From: Vibrio sp. RE86
GTDB taxonomy: Bacteria; Pseudomonadota; Gammaproteobacteria; Enterobacterales; Vibrionaceae
NCBI RefSeq assembly: GCF_013114545.1
Contig: NZ_VTXI01000029.1
Coordinates: forward strand, 1-56,316
Direction: 5' to 3'
Length of the DNA: 56,316 bases
The notes beneath the pieces are model-generated. The model was not told the DNA's origin, made no database searches, and worked only from the letters and a program-made list of their open reading frames with translations. Shown piece after piece: positions 8,191 through 17,234 of the stretch (the stretch's first letter is position 1; every line of letters starts with the position of its first letter). Position numbers and translations under genes: made by a program.

Positions 8191-9070
8191 CAAATGGTTC
8201 CTCTAGAATCTCAGGTCTATTTAGTAAGCGTTCAACAAAAAACTCAAGATGTCCACTCGGAGTTTTAGGAATAGGCCAAGTTAGGGCTTTACTCGCTAGT
8301 GAACCGATGGCTAATGCAGCAGGCGATCTCGGGAACGCATCCACTACAATCTTTTGTTTTTTAACTGACTGTCTAACTTTATCATCCAAAGGAATACATG
8401 CTACGAGCTCTAGGCTCACATTCAAGAATCGCTCTGTGACCAAGGTCAACTTTGCAAACAATTCTCGGCCTTCTCGGTAGCTTCTGACCATATTTGCAAC
8501 GATTTTAAATCGCTGAACTTGATGCTCTTTGCTCAGAAGTTTAATTAACGCATATGCATCAGTGATCGAGGTTGGTTCATCACAAACCACCACAACGACA
8601 TCTTGTGCGGCACGTGAAAAGCTCACTACCATGTCAGATATACCCGCCGCCGTATCGATCAGCAATACGTCCATTTCATCTTCAAGACTGCCAAACGCAC
8701 GAATCAAACCAATGTGCTGTGCATGGGATAGCTCTGTCATTGACTGAGTACCCGATGTTGCAGGAATAATTTGAATGCCGTAAGGACCTTCAACAATCGC
8801 ATCCTTGAGATCACATTCGCCCGCGAGCACGTGTCCTAAGTTGCGTTTAGGGCGAATACCCAACATGACGTCTATGTTGGCAAGGCCTAAGTCAGCATCA
8901 AGTACCATGACTTTTTTGCCTTGTCTTGCCATCGAGATCGCCATTCCTAGCGTCACATTTGATTTACCTACACCGCCTTTTCCGCCAGTCACAGTAATGA
9001 CTTTAGTAAGAGAAGGTTGTGTTAAGCGGCGTAATCCGCTTGCTTGGTCTTGTATCATATTCTTCGTCAT
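8183..9070 (-). CDS. flhG: FlhG (MinD-like) flagellar number regulator
   Basis: A 295-residue MinD/ParA-type ATPase that limits the number of polar flagella by acting against FlhF and the master regulator FlrA. The N-terminal activation helix is visible (DQASGLRRL, residues 7-15), followed by the deviant Walker A GGKGGVGKSN, DADLGLANIDVMLG and DVLLIDTAAG. The open frame runs further upstream to 9142, but the ATG at 9070 was chosen: it gives the usual Vibrio length and begins 13 bases after flhF, whereas the longer form would intrude into flhF. FlhG is known to bind HubP, encoded near 35-40 kb. Confidence 0.95.
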   Translation of the reverse strand: MTKNMIQDQASGLRRLTQPSLTKVITVTGGKGGVGKSNVTLGMAISMARQGKKVMVLDADLGLANIDVMLGIRPKRNLGHVLAGECDLKDAIVEGPYGIQIIPATSGTQSMTELSHAQHIGLIRAFGSLEDEMDVLLIDTAAGISDMVVSFSRAAQDVVVVVCDEPTSITDAYALIKLLSKEHQVQRFKIVANMVRSYREGRELFAKLTLVTERFLNVSLELVACIPLDDKVRQSVKKQKIVVDAFPRSPAALAIGSLASKALTWPIPKTPSGHLEFFVERLLNRPEILEEPFGE

Positions 9071-9083
9071 AATCGTCCGCCGC

Positions 9084-10571
9084 CTAGAACCTTTCTGATT
9101 CACTATTCCAATAGTGAGGTTCGTCATCTGTCGACTTCTCAAGTAATTCGTTTGCTTTAGCGACCATATACTTAGGTTGCGCTATCACAATATCTTCAGG
9201 CACTCTTTGTCCATTAGCGATGTAAGCAACTGGTAAAGCATTTTGTACTACCACACTCACAAACTCACCCAAGCTTAATGACTCATCGAGCTTAGTCATA
9301 ATGCAGCCTGACAGAGGTATTCGCTTAAAGTGATCGATTGTTTCTTGCAACACTTTGCGCTGAGCCGTAGCGGGTAGCACTAAGTAACTGTGGATCACTT
9401 CCCCTGTTTCCTGCATTAAGGTGTCGAGTTGTTCAGACAGTCTGACATCTCGCTGTCCCATACCCGCGGTATCAACCAGAATTAAACGACGATTGCGTAA
9501 CTGATAAATTACATCGGCTAACTCGTTGGAATCTTTAGCGACTTTTACAGGACAACCCATAATTCGTCCGTAAATTGCCAATTGTTCATGTGCACCAATA
9601 CGATAAGTATCGGTTGAAACTAGCGCTACGTTATCTGCGCCGTACTCCATGGCAGCACGAGCGGCAAGCTTAGCTACGGTCGTTGTTTTACCTACGCCAG
9701 TTGGGCCTAATAACGCCACGACACCGCCACGCTTTAGTATGTCTTGTTTTGCTACCGGCACCTGGTCTGAGACGAGTCCCAGCAGCGCTTTCCACGCTTT
9801 GGTCGGCGGAGTATCTTCAGGAATGTAACAAGCCAACTGGTCCGCTAAATCCGATGAAACTCCCATGCGCTCTAAGCGTTTGATCAACATTGCGCGTAGC
9901 GGTTCTCTGCGCTCGACTTCTTGCCACATTAGACCAGAAACTTGATGTTCTAAAAGGCGGCGAATAGAGGTCATTTCCTCTTTCATCTCTTCTAAATCTT
10001 CGTTAGGCAGAGAAGCATCATTTTGGCGCGAGCGTTCAAAACGGGTCGGATCAAGTTTTGCGGCAGGTCTCTCAATACGTCGATCTTCTGCAATCAGACG
10101 AGCAAGAGGCGAGTCTTCTCTGACTTGCACGTTTTCACGCGGGTCTTGTCTAGAGGATGACTGGCGTTTGAGCAAAGCAGAGAGCGTATCTGCGCTTGAC
10201 TCTTCACTGTCACCACTTGAGCCATTACCACTGTATTGTTTAAACATGTTAGCGAAGCGCTTAGACATTGATCGGTCTTCGCCAGCGTGCGATTGCAAAC
10301 TAACTTTGTCTTCTTCAAGTGCACGAGCTGGGGCAGCACTCGGTAAGCTTGCTGGAGCTTGTCGAGGCGGCGTAGGGTTATGCCTTGGGTTAGAGCCGTA
10401 TTGGTTGTTAGAAAGGCTTGAACTACCACCATCACCGTCAACAGCAGCGACGATCTCTACTCCACCAGCGACTTTTTTATTCGACATGATCACAGCATCG
10501 TCCCCAAGTTCTCCTTTCACTTGGAGCAGTGCAGTGCGCATGTCTTTGGCAAAAAATCGTTTAATTTTCAA
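9084..10571 (-). CDS. flhF: FlhF, SRP-type GTPase for polar flagellar placement
   Basis: A 495-residue protein: a short basic N terminus (MKIKRFFAKDMRTALLQVK), a low-complexity middle (about 65-190), then an NG GTPase domain of the signal-recognition-particle family with LGPTGVGKTTTVAKLAA (about 288-304), DTYRIGAHEQL, VDTAGMGQRD and TKLDES. FlhF marks the cell pole where the flagellum is built and recruits FliF. The start codon is TTG with a weak ribosome site; the N-terminal sequence supports it. It lies 29 bases after flhA and 13 bases before flhG. Confidence 0.95.
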   Translation of the reverse strand: MKIKRFFAKDMRTALLQVKGELGDDAVIMSNKKVAGGVEIVAAVDGDGGSSSLSNNQYGSNPRHNPTPPRQAPASLPSAAPARALEEDKVSLQSHAGEDRSMSKRFANMFKQYSGNGSSGDSEESSADTLSALLKRQSSSRQDPRENVQVREDSPLARLIAEDRRIERPAAKLDPTRFERSRQNDASLPNEDLEEMKEEMTSIRRLLEHQVSGLMWQEVERREPLRAMLIKRLERMGVSSDLADQLACYIPEDTPPTKAWKALLGLVSDQVPVAKQDILKRGGVVALLGPTGVGKTTTVAKLAARAAMEYGADNVALVSTDTYRIGAHEQLAIYGRIMGCPVKVAKDSNELADVIYQLRNRRLILVDTAGMGQRDVRLSEQLDTLMQETGEVIHSYLVLPATAQRKVLQETIDHFKRIPLSGCIMTKLDESLSLGEFVSVVVQNALPVAYIANGQRVPEDIVIAQPKYMVAKANELLEKSTDDEPHYWNSESERF

Positions 10572-10600
10572 ATTAAGTACCGTATATCAGCGTATTACAG

Positions 10601-12694
10601 CTAGTTACCCACAGCTTGAACAATACGAATTTGTTTCTCATCAGGGATTTCTTGGTAAGAGAGTACTCTCAACGAAGGAATCGTGTTCTTGACGAATTTC
10701 GCCAAGGTCGAACGTAACACCCCAGAAGTTAGTAACACAGCAGGTTCGCCTTTAAGTTCTTGTTCTTGCGTTGCTTGTGTTAATGAGGATTGCAAACGTT
10801 CAGCCAGTCCTGGCTCGATTCCAGCAGATTCTCCACCAGAAGCCTGCATGGTTTGATGCAATATTTGTTCCAGTTCAGGAATAAGGGTAATTACAGGCAA
10901 TTCTGGCTCTATACCATTGATTTCCTGAACAATTAATCGTTTAAGTGATATACGAACAGCCGCAGTGAGAATGTCAGGTTCTTGACTCTTACTCGAGTAT
11001 TCGGACAAGGTTTGAACAATCGTTCGAATATCCCGAATCGGAACAGCTTCATTAAGAAGATTCTGAAGGACTTTAACCACCACACCAAGCTGTAACTGAT
11101 CGGGAACAAAACTTTCCACCAATTTAGGTGTACTGCGCCCCAACATTTCAAGGAGGTTCTGGACCTCTTCATGGCCAATAAGTTGTGATGCATTATTGGT
11201 CAGCAATTGGCTCAAGTGCGTCGCCAAAACTGTGGACGAGTCAACAACGGTATACCCCAGTGCTTGAGCGTGTTCACGCTGCTCTTCACGTATCCATACC
11301 GCTTCCAACCCAAACGCCGGGTCTATGGTCGGCTCCCCTTCAATCATGCCGTAAACCTGCCCCGGGTTAATCGCTAACTCCATATCTGGGCGGATTTCAG
11401 CTTCACCGACAGCCACACCCATTAGGGTAATTCGGTAACTGTTTGGGGTGAGCTCTAGGTTGTCGCGAATGTGGACGGCTGGAATCAAGAAGCCAAAGTC
11501 TTGCGACAGCTTTTTACGCACCCCTTTCACTCGCTCAAGTAACTCCCCGCCTTGACCTTGATCAACCAGCGGTATCAAGCGATACCCTACTTCAAGGCCA
11601 ACAATATCTACGGGTTGAACATCATCCCATGATAGCTCTTTCGGTGTGGTACTTTCTGGCTCTGTAGTCGCAGGTAGGTTTGGTTTCTCCGCTTCTTTTT
11701 TCTGCTTTCGCTTAATCCAGTATGCACCGCCGCCCGCTAGAGCAGCCAGCAATAGGAATGCAAAGTGTGGCATCCCAGGGACGATACCCATCACTCCGAG
11801 AATCGCGGCTGTGATCATCAATGCTTTAGGGTCATCAAGCATCTGGAAGACAACCTGCTGGCCCATGTCTTCGTCTGTGTTTTGACGCGTTACCATGATC
11901 GCTGCGCCAATCGAGAGTAGTAGCGACGGGATTTGAGCAACTAAGCCATCACCAATGGTAAGTAGTGTGTAGATTTCAATCGCTTCGCCAAAACCCAAAC
12001 CGTTTTGAGCCATACCAATTGATAAACCACCGATGATATTGATAAACAGGATTAAGATACCAGCAATCGCATCCCCTTTTACGAATTTAGACGCACCATC
12101 CATCGAACCATAGAAGTCCGCTTCTTTCGTTACTTCTTGACGACGTGTTCTCGCTTGGTCTTGGTCAATCAACCCCGCATTAAGGTCAGCGTCGATCGCC
12201 ATCTGTTTACCCGGCAATGCATCCAAGGTGAATCGAGCACTTACTTCAGAGATACGCCCTGCACCTTTGGTAACAACCATAAAGTTAATGATCATCAAGA
12301 TGATAAACACCACAAGACCGACGGCGTAGTTACCGCCGATAACCACACTACCAAAGGCTTCAATAACGTTACCGGCTGCACCTGCCCCTTCGTGGCCATG
12401 CAGTAGAACCACACGAGTTGAAGCGACGTTCAAAGCCAAACGAAGCAGCGTTGCAATCAGCAATACGGTAGGAAAAGCTGCGAAATCGAGCGGTCTACGC
12501 GTATATACCGTGACTAACAGCACGACCATCGCAAGAGCAATGTTAAATGTGAAGAAAAGGTCGAGTAAAAACGCCGGTATAGGTAAGATAACCATTGCCA
12601 ACGTTGACAAAACCATCACAGGTGCGCCAATGGCAGGCATCGCACGTTGAGGTATCGAAGGCAGTTTGTCCGCAAACGGCAAAGAAAACTTCAT
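10601..12694 (-). CDS. flhA: Flagellar export apparatus protein FlhA
   Basis: A 697-residue FHIPEP-family protein, the large integral membrane component of the flagellar type III export gate. The N-terminal half has about eight membrane segments (for example TLAMVILPIPAFLLDLFFTF) and the conserved cytoplasmic loop with GRISEVSARFTLDALPGKQMAIDADLNAG. The C-terminal half (about 345-697) is the cytoplasmic ring domain. It is the first gene of the flagellar/chemotaxis operon here; 165 bases separate it from sixA, and that gap contains a possible sigma-54 promoter. Confidence 0.97.
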   Translation of the reverse strand: MKFSLPFADKLPSIPQRAMPAIGAPVMVLSTLAMVILPIPAFLLDLFFTFNIALAMVVLLVTVYTRRPLDFAAFPTVLLIATLLRLALNVASTRVVLLHGHEGAGAAGNVIEAFGSVVIGGNYAVGLVVFIILMIINFMVVTKGAGRISEVSARFTLDALPGKQMAIDADLNAGLIDQDQARTRRQEVTKEADFYGSMDGASKFVKGDAIAGILILFINIIGGLSIGMAQNGLGFGEAIEIYTLLTIGDGLVAQIPSLLLSIGAAIMVTRQNTDEDMGQQVVFQMLDDPKALMITAAILGVMGIVPGMPHFAFLLLAALAGGGAYWIKRKQKKEAEKPNLPATTEPESTTPKELSWDDVQPVDIVGLEVGYRLIPLVDQGQGGELLERVKGVRKKLSQDFGFLIPAVHIRDNLELTPNSYRITLMGVAVGEAEIRPDMELAINPGQVYGMIEGEPTIDPAFGLEAVWIREEQREHAQALGYTVVDSSTVLATHLSQLLTNNASQLIGHEEVQNLLEMLGRSTPKLVESFVPDQLQLGVVVKVLQNLLNEAVPIRDIRTIVQTLSEYSSKSQEPDILTAAVRISLKRLIVQEINGIEPELPVITLIPELEQILHQTMQASGGESAGIEPGLAERLQSSLTQATQEQELKGEPAVLLTSGVLRSTLAKFVKNTIPSLRVLSYQEIPDEKQIRIVQAVGN

Positions 12695-12744
12695 AGTTAA
12701 GCAGCTACAATCATTGTGAGGAAAAATAGAAACTTGGTGACATA

Positions 12745-12760
12745 TGCAATATTCGATCCG
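12745..12760 (-). promoter_or_regulatory. Possible sigma-54 (-24/-12) promoter of flhA
   Basis: Read on the minus strand the sequence is CGGATCGAATATTGCA. It has GG and TTGCA at the correct 10-base spacing between the invariant GG and GC, about 50 bases before the flhA start. The -24 part (CGGATCG against TGGCACG) is imperfect. Vibrio flhA operons are known to depend on sigma-54, which supports the reading. Confidence 0.4.
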
Positions 12761-12859
12761 CCGATTATGTCAATTTAATGGCAAATGTCACCTTGCTGAA
12801 TAGGTTGAACGTTCGCCCCCAAGCCAGCACCTAGGCTAAAGGGCGACAACCGAATGGTA

Positions 12860-13324
12860 TTACGGATGGATATTAAAAAGCACGTTGCCAGTCAGCTTTT
12901 CAAGTGAATAATCAATGCAAATTAAGCCGGATGTTGGGAACATTGGAGGTACCATGTCCGTCACAAACTCAGCCGTCAGATAGCCAACCAGTGGTAAGTG
13001 AGAAACCAACAATACGCTCTCATACTTATGAATATCAACCAAGGCAGAAACATAATCTGCAACCTGCTCAGAGTCACCGTATGGGGTGATATCTTCACAC
13101 GTTTCTACTTGATCAGATGAAAAGTGCGCTGAGATTTCTTGCCATGTTTGTTGAGCTCGAATGTAAGGACTCACTAACACTTTATCGAACTGAGCAAATC
13201 CTTTTTCAGCACAAGCCTGAGCGACTGCAACAGACGCTTTTCGACCGTGAGACGTTAGCTCACGCTCCGCATCACTGCTAGCGAAGTGCTCTGCCTCTCC
13301 GTGACGCATAATAAAAATTTTCAT
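12860..13324 (-). CDS. sixA: Phosphohistidine phosphatase SixA
   Basis: A 154-residue histidine-phosphatase-superfamily protein. The catalytic RHG motif is at the very start (MKIFIMRHGEAEH), followed by the second conserved part LVSPYIRAQQTW and the second histidine in LLVSHLPLVGYL. In E. coli SixA dephosphorylates phosphohistidine proteins such as NPr of the nitrogen phosphotransfer system. The ATG at 13324 was chosen over an upstream in-frame codon because the RHG motif must lie close to the N terminus. It is transcribed away from the M16 protease gene. Confidence 0.92.
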   Translation of the reverse strand: MKIFIMRHGEAEHFASSDAERELTSHGRKASVAVAQACAEKGFAQFDKVLVSPYIRAQQTWQEISAHFSSDQVETCEDITPYGDSEQVADYVSALVDIHKYESVLLVSHLPLVGYLTAEFVTDMVPPMFPTSGLICIDYSLEKLTGNVLFNIHP

Positions 13325-13626
13325 GGCGATTCCTACTACTATCTCTGCTAGATATGACACTAGCTAAATATTGTTATTTTCTTTGACTACTCAGATCAGT
13401 ACGGTTTCTAAAGCAGCACACATTATTTTTAGTTGAGCTACCAATAATTATATCAACTTTGCTTAGAAAGACTCTGACTTTCTTAACACTCTCGCATACC
13501 GATGCGTGAGCACCCTAGCGCTATTTTGCTCATATTTCTCAATCAGATAGTTTGCAGTCAGCTATATCCGAGTCATAATTAGTTTATTGTCTATAAGGCA
13601 CTTCCTAACTGACCGGAGATAGTATC
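13325..13626. other. 302-nt divergent intergenic region, sixA / M16 protease
   Basis: No open frame of note. It is AT-rich and must contain the promoters of both sixA (minus) and the protease (plus). A plausible sigma-70 promoter for the protease is listed separately. A short CGCAT/ATGCG inverted repeat (about 13492-13506) is too small to interpret. Confidence 0.6.
13552..13579 (+). promoter_or_regulatory. Possible sigma-70 promoter of the M16 protease gene
   Basis: TTGCAG (13552-13557) and CATAAT (13574-13579) are separated by 16 bases, about 48 bases upstream of the GTG start. The -10 element matches five of six consensus bases, the -35 four of six. Confidence 0.35.
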
Positions 13627-16401
13627 GTGCATATAAGCCCAAATGATACCAACCAATACCGCTATATCACTCTTGAAAACGGTGTTCGGGCATTACTGAT
13701 TCACGACGATACAGCCCAAAAGTCTGCTGCTGCTTTAGCGGTGAATGTCGGTCACTTTGACGACCCAGACGATCGAGAGGGTCTTGCGCACTATCTTGAA
13801 CATATGCTGTTTCTTGGTACAGAGAAATACCCCAAAGTCGGTGAGTTTCAAAACTATATAAGCCAACACGGAGGCAGCAACAATGCTTGGACAGGTACAG
13901 AGCACACGTGTTTTTTCTTTGATGTGTACCCGAACGCATTTGAAGCAAGCTTAGACAGATTCAGTCAGTTTTTTACCGCCCCACTGTTTAACGAAGAGGC
14001 ATTAGACAAAGAGCGTCAAGCGGTAGAGTCTGAATACAAACTCAAATTGAACGATGATTCGAGACGCCTGTATCAAGTACACAAAGAGCTCGTTAACCCA
14101 GTCCACCCGTTTAGCAAATTTTCGGTCGGTAACTTAGAAACGCTGGGCGATCGCAATGGGCAATCAATTCGTGACGAGATTGTCGCTTTCCACTTCGAGC
14201 AATATTCTGCCGATTTGATGACTTTGGCTGTGACAGGTCCGCAGTCACTCGATGAACTCGCATCGTGGTGCGAAGAGAAATTTTCCGCGATTCCCAATCA
14301 TCACCTCAATACAAAATCGATCTCTGTGCCTTATAGTACAGAAGGTTCGACCGCGATTCAGGTTAACGTTGAACCCATTAAAGAAATCCGTAAACTGATT
14401 CTCGCTTTTCCGATGCCTGGAATGGATGAGTATTACCAATCAAAGCCATTAAGCTATTTTGCTCACTTGCTCGGTTATGAAGGCGAAGGAAGCTTGATGC
14501 TCGCCCTTAAAGACAAAGGCTGGATTACATCCCTGTCTGCAGGCGGAGGAACCAGTGGCAGTAACTACCGAGAATTCACAGTTAGCTGTGCATTAACACC
14601 AGATGGCCTTAATCATATTGATGAAATCACTCAGGCCGTTTTTAGCTATTTAGAACTCATCAAAGGTCAGGGATTTGATGAGTGGCGCTATCTTGAAAAG
14701 CAGGCCGTTCTAGAATCAGCTTTCCGCTTTCAAGAGCCAACTCGTCCGCTGGATTTGGTCAGTCACCTTGTGGTCAACATGCAGCACTACCAAGCAGATG
14801 ATGTTGTCTACGGCGACTTTATGATGAATCAGTATGATGAAGGTTTGCTTCGCGAGCTAATCCAATACCTGACACCTGACAATCTACGTACAACATTGAT
14901 AGCTCACGGTTACGAATACACTGAAACGGCTAAGTGGTATTTTACTCCCTACTCCGTTGCACCATTTACACCAGAGCAGAAGGAGCTCTTCTTAGAGCCA
15001 ACACCACTAACGTTCTCGCTGCCAGAGCAGAACCCGTTCATCTGTTATGACTTGGATCCAAAGCCACTCGAAAACCCAGGCGAAAATCCTGAAGTTATTG
15101 AAGAACTGGCTGGATTTAAGCTTTGGCATCTACAAGATTCTGAATTTTGTGTACCGAAAGGTGTGGTGTATGTCGCCATCGATAGTCCTCACGCCGTGGC
15201 GAATCCACATAACATTGTGAAGACTCGTCTTTGTGTCGAGATGTTCCTAGACAGCCTAGCGACGGATACCTATCAAGCCGAGATTGCTGGCATGGGGTAC
15301 AACATGTATGCCCATCAAGGTGGTGTCACACTAACTATTTCAGGCTTTAGCCAAAAGCAGCCTGAGCTAATGAAAATGATCTTAAGCCGTTTCGCCAAAC
15401 GTGATTTCAGCCAGCAACGCTTTGATACAATAAAACAACAGCTTCTAAGAAATTGGCGCAACTCTGCACAAGACCGCCCTATATCGCAGTTGTTCAATGC
15501 ATTAACCGGAATTTTGCAGCCCAATAACCCTCCCTATACGGTGCTGGTCGAGGCATTGGAGTCCATTGAGGTAACTGAATTAGCGAGCTTCGTCGAGAGC
15601 ATTCTTGCAGAGCTACATGTTGAAATGTTTGTCTATGGGGATTGGACTCGATCAGATGCACTCGCACTCGGCAACACACTTAAAGATGCGTTAAGAGTTC
15701 AAAACCAACAGTACGAAGAGTCTCTTCGGCCACTTATCATGTTGGGTAAAAATGGCTCATTCCAACGAGAAGTTTTCTGTGACCAAGAGGACTCTGCGAC
15801 CGTTCTTTACTATCAATGTGAAGACACCAGCGCTCGCAGTATCGCCTTGTACTCCTTAGCCAACCACCTTATGTCAGCGACCTTCTTCCATGAAATTAGG
15901 ACCAAACAACAGTTAGGTTATATGGTCGGTACAGGGAATTTACCCCTCAATCGCCACCCTGGAATTGTCCTGTATGTCCAATCTCCAAATGCAGCACCAG
16001 TCGAGTTGATCCACTCGATCGATGAGTTCCTCAATGCCTTCTATATGGTGTTGCTTGAACTCAATGAATATCAGTGGCATTCCAGCAAACGGGGACTGTG
16101 GAACCAAATTGCGACGCCAGACTCCACTTTACGTGGCCGCGCTCAGCGTTTGTGGGTTGCGATTGGTAATAAAGACCTTGAATTCAATCAGAAAGAGGTG
16201 GTTTTAGAAGAACTCAAAACGCTTACGCGCTCTGATATGCTGCGGTTTGTCATCAATGAACTGAAGCCGAGAACCGCGAACCGACTCATCATGCACACTC
16301 AGGGTAATGCACATCATGAGTCGGAGAAACTCAATTTAGGTTTAGAGATTGGCTCAATTGAGGAGTTCCAGCTTAGGCCAAAAGATATTGAGTTAGGCTA
16401 A
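13627..16401 (+). CDS. Insulinase-family (M16) zinc metalloprotease
   Basis: A 924-residue protein of the pitrilysin/insulysin type. The inverted zinc motif HxxEH is present (GLAHYLEHMLFLGTEKYP, histidines near residue 58-62), with the downstream glutamate in DKERQAVESEYKLKLNDD. The middle and C-terminal M16 domains follow, including the TKQQLGYMVGTG segment typical of protease III. Such enzymes degrade small polypeptides. No clear signal peptide is seen, unlike E. coli PtrA, so a cytoplasmic location is likely. The start is GTG with CCGGAG nine bases upstream. The last nine bases overlap the converging yecM gene. Confidence 0.93.
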   Translation: MHISPNDTNQYRYITLENGVRALLIHDDTAQKSAAALAVNVGHFDDPDDREGLAHYLEHMLFLGTEKYPKVGEFQNYISQHGGSNNAWTGTEHTCFFFDVYPNAFEASLDRFSQFFTAPLFNEEALDKERQAVESEYKLKLNDDSRRLYQVHKELVNPVHPFSKFSVGNLETLGDRNGQSIRDEIVAFHFEQYSADLMTLAVTGPQSLDELASWCEEKFSAIPNHHLNTKSISVPYSTEGSTAIQVNVEPIKEIRKLILAFPMPGMDEYYQSKPLSYFAHLLGYEGEGSLMLALKDKGWITSLSAGGGTSGSNYREFTVSCALTPDGLNHIDEITQAVFSYLELIKGQGFDEWRYLEKQAVLESAFRFQEPTRPLDLVSHLVVNMQHYQADDVVYGDFMMNQYDEGLLRELIQYLTPDNLRTTLIAHGYEYTETAKWYFTPYSVAPFTPEQKELFLEPTPLTFSLPEQNPFICYDLDPKPLENPGENPEVIEELAGFKLWHLQDSEFCVPKGVVYVAIDSPHAVANPHNIVKTRLCVEMFLDSLATDTYQAEIAGMGYNMYAHQGGVTLTISGFSQKQPELMKMILSRFAKRDFSQQRFDTIKQQLLRNWRNSAQDRPISQLFNALTGILQPNNPPYTVLVEALESIEVTELASFVESILAELHVEMFVYGDWTRSDALALGNTLKDALRVQNQQYEESLRPLIMLGKNGSFQREVFCDQEDSATVLYYQCEDTSARSIALYSLANHLMSATFFHEIRTKQQLGYMVGTGNLPLNRHPGIVLYVQSPNAAPVELIHSIDEFLNAFYMVLLELNEYQWHSSKRGLWNQIATPDSTLRGRAQRLWVAIGNKDLEFNQKEVVLEELKTLTRSDMLRFVINELKPRTANRLIMHTQGNAHHESEKLNLGLEIGSIEEFQLRPKDIELG

Positions 16402-16989
16402 TTCCGATTCAACAATCTTTTTCAATGAATGGGGGTGGAGCTTAATGCACACCCCTTTGTATTTAAACGCCACGGTAGGGTTATTAAGCCTTTCGCCCTC
16501 ACCCTTGGGGCTAGAAAGCTTGGTTTTAATCCCCAACTCTGACAGGCTATTCCATGAATCAGCCAACTCGGGAAACTGCTTTTTCAGATCCACTAAGTAT
16601 TCATCGGCTGTGTTGGCATTAGAAGGCACAACGAATTCTACATGCTCCCAACTTTGCTCTGGGTAGTGTTTCCCCTCTGCTGGATAAGGCAGTTCAAGGC
16701 ACTCAATCTCCCACGTTAGCGCCTTCAATGCTTCATCAAACAAAATGACGATAATTGGTCGCCCATTTATTTGAGCGCTAGAAATGACCTTGCCCTCTTT
16801 TTGCCACTCTTGGTGAGCTAATTGTGCCAATTCCGTCTCGTTAATACGCAGTGCAATATGATCGGCTTGAAAGTCCGTAAGATTAATATGCAAAAGCTCG
16901 CTTAAAGCTTGGATTTTATGCATAAATTCATTCAGTGTCCCTTTCATCTGAGAAGGCATTAATTGAGCATTATTTAGCAGCTGTGACAT
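16393..16989 (-). CDS. yecM: YecM family protein (VOC-like fold)
   Basis: A 198-residue protein matching E. coli YecM through its length: LTDFQADHIALRINETE, NGRPIIVILFDEAL, the EQSWEHVEFVVP segment, KLSSPKGEGERLNNPTVAFK and KLHPHSLKKIVESE. The fold is related to the vicinal-oxygen-chelate (glyoxalase) superfamily and metal-binding residues are conserved, but no reaction is established. The frame is open upstream to 17139, but that would add a hydrophobic stretch not found in the family, so the ATG at 16989 was chosen. It stands back to back with argS, as yecM adjoins argS in E. coli. Confidence 0.88.
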   Translation of the reverse strand: MSQLLNNAQLMPSQMKGTLNEFMHKIQALSELLHINLTDFQADHIALRINETELAQLAHQEWQKEGKVISSAQINGRPIIVILFDEALKALTWEIECLELPYPAEGKHYPEQSWEHVEFVVPSNANTADEYLVDLKKQFPELADSWNSLSELGIKTKLSSPKGEGERLNNPTVAFKYKGVCIKLHPHSLKKIVESELA

Positions 16990-17234
16990 TTTCAAATATC
17001 CAAAACGTTTATTTTTCTTCAATACTAACAAGATCGTCAGGAAAAGTAGAAAATTTCCCAGTTCACTCCCTATAAGCCGAGCGATAAAGTTGGTATTATG
17101 TGCGCCAAATTTATGAACTAGATCGAGATATGCATTCACTCCACCCCGTGGATATTATTCAGCGTTTGCCTCTTTGAGCCGCTCAATAACTAGAATGCAT
17201 AGCTAACCAATTCCCAGAATTGAAGGAAGCGCGT

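Noticed and set aside
9071..9142. Longer N terminus for FlhG
   Set aside because: It would overlap the end of flhF and adds residues not found in the family; the ATG at 9070 gives the normal protein.
12875..12895. Sigma-54 promoter reading TGGCAACGTGC on the minus strand inside the end of sixA
   Set aside because: It lacks the GC of the -12 element at the required spacing.
16990..17139. Longer YecM with an N-terminal membrane segment
   Set aside because: The added 50 codons run through the argS/yecM promoter region and have no counterpart in YecM.
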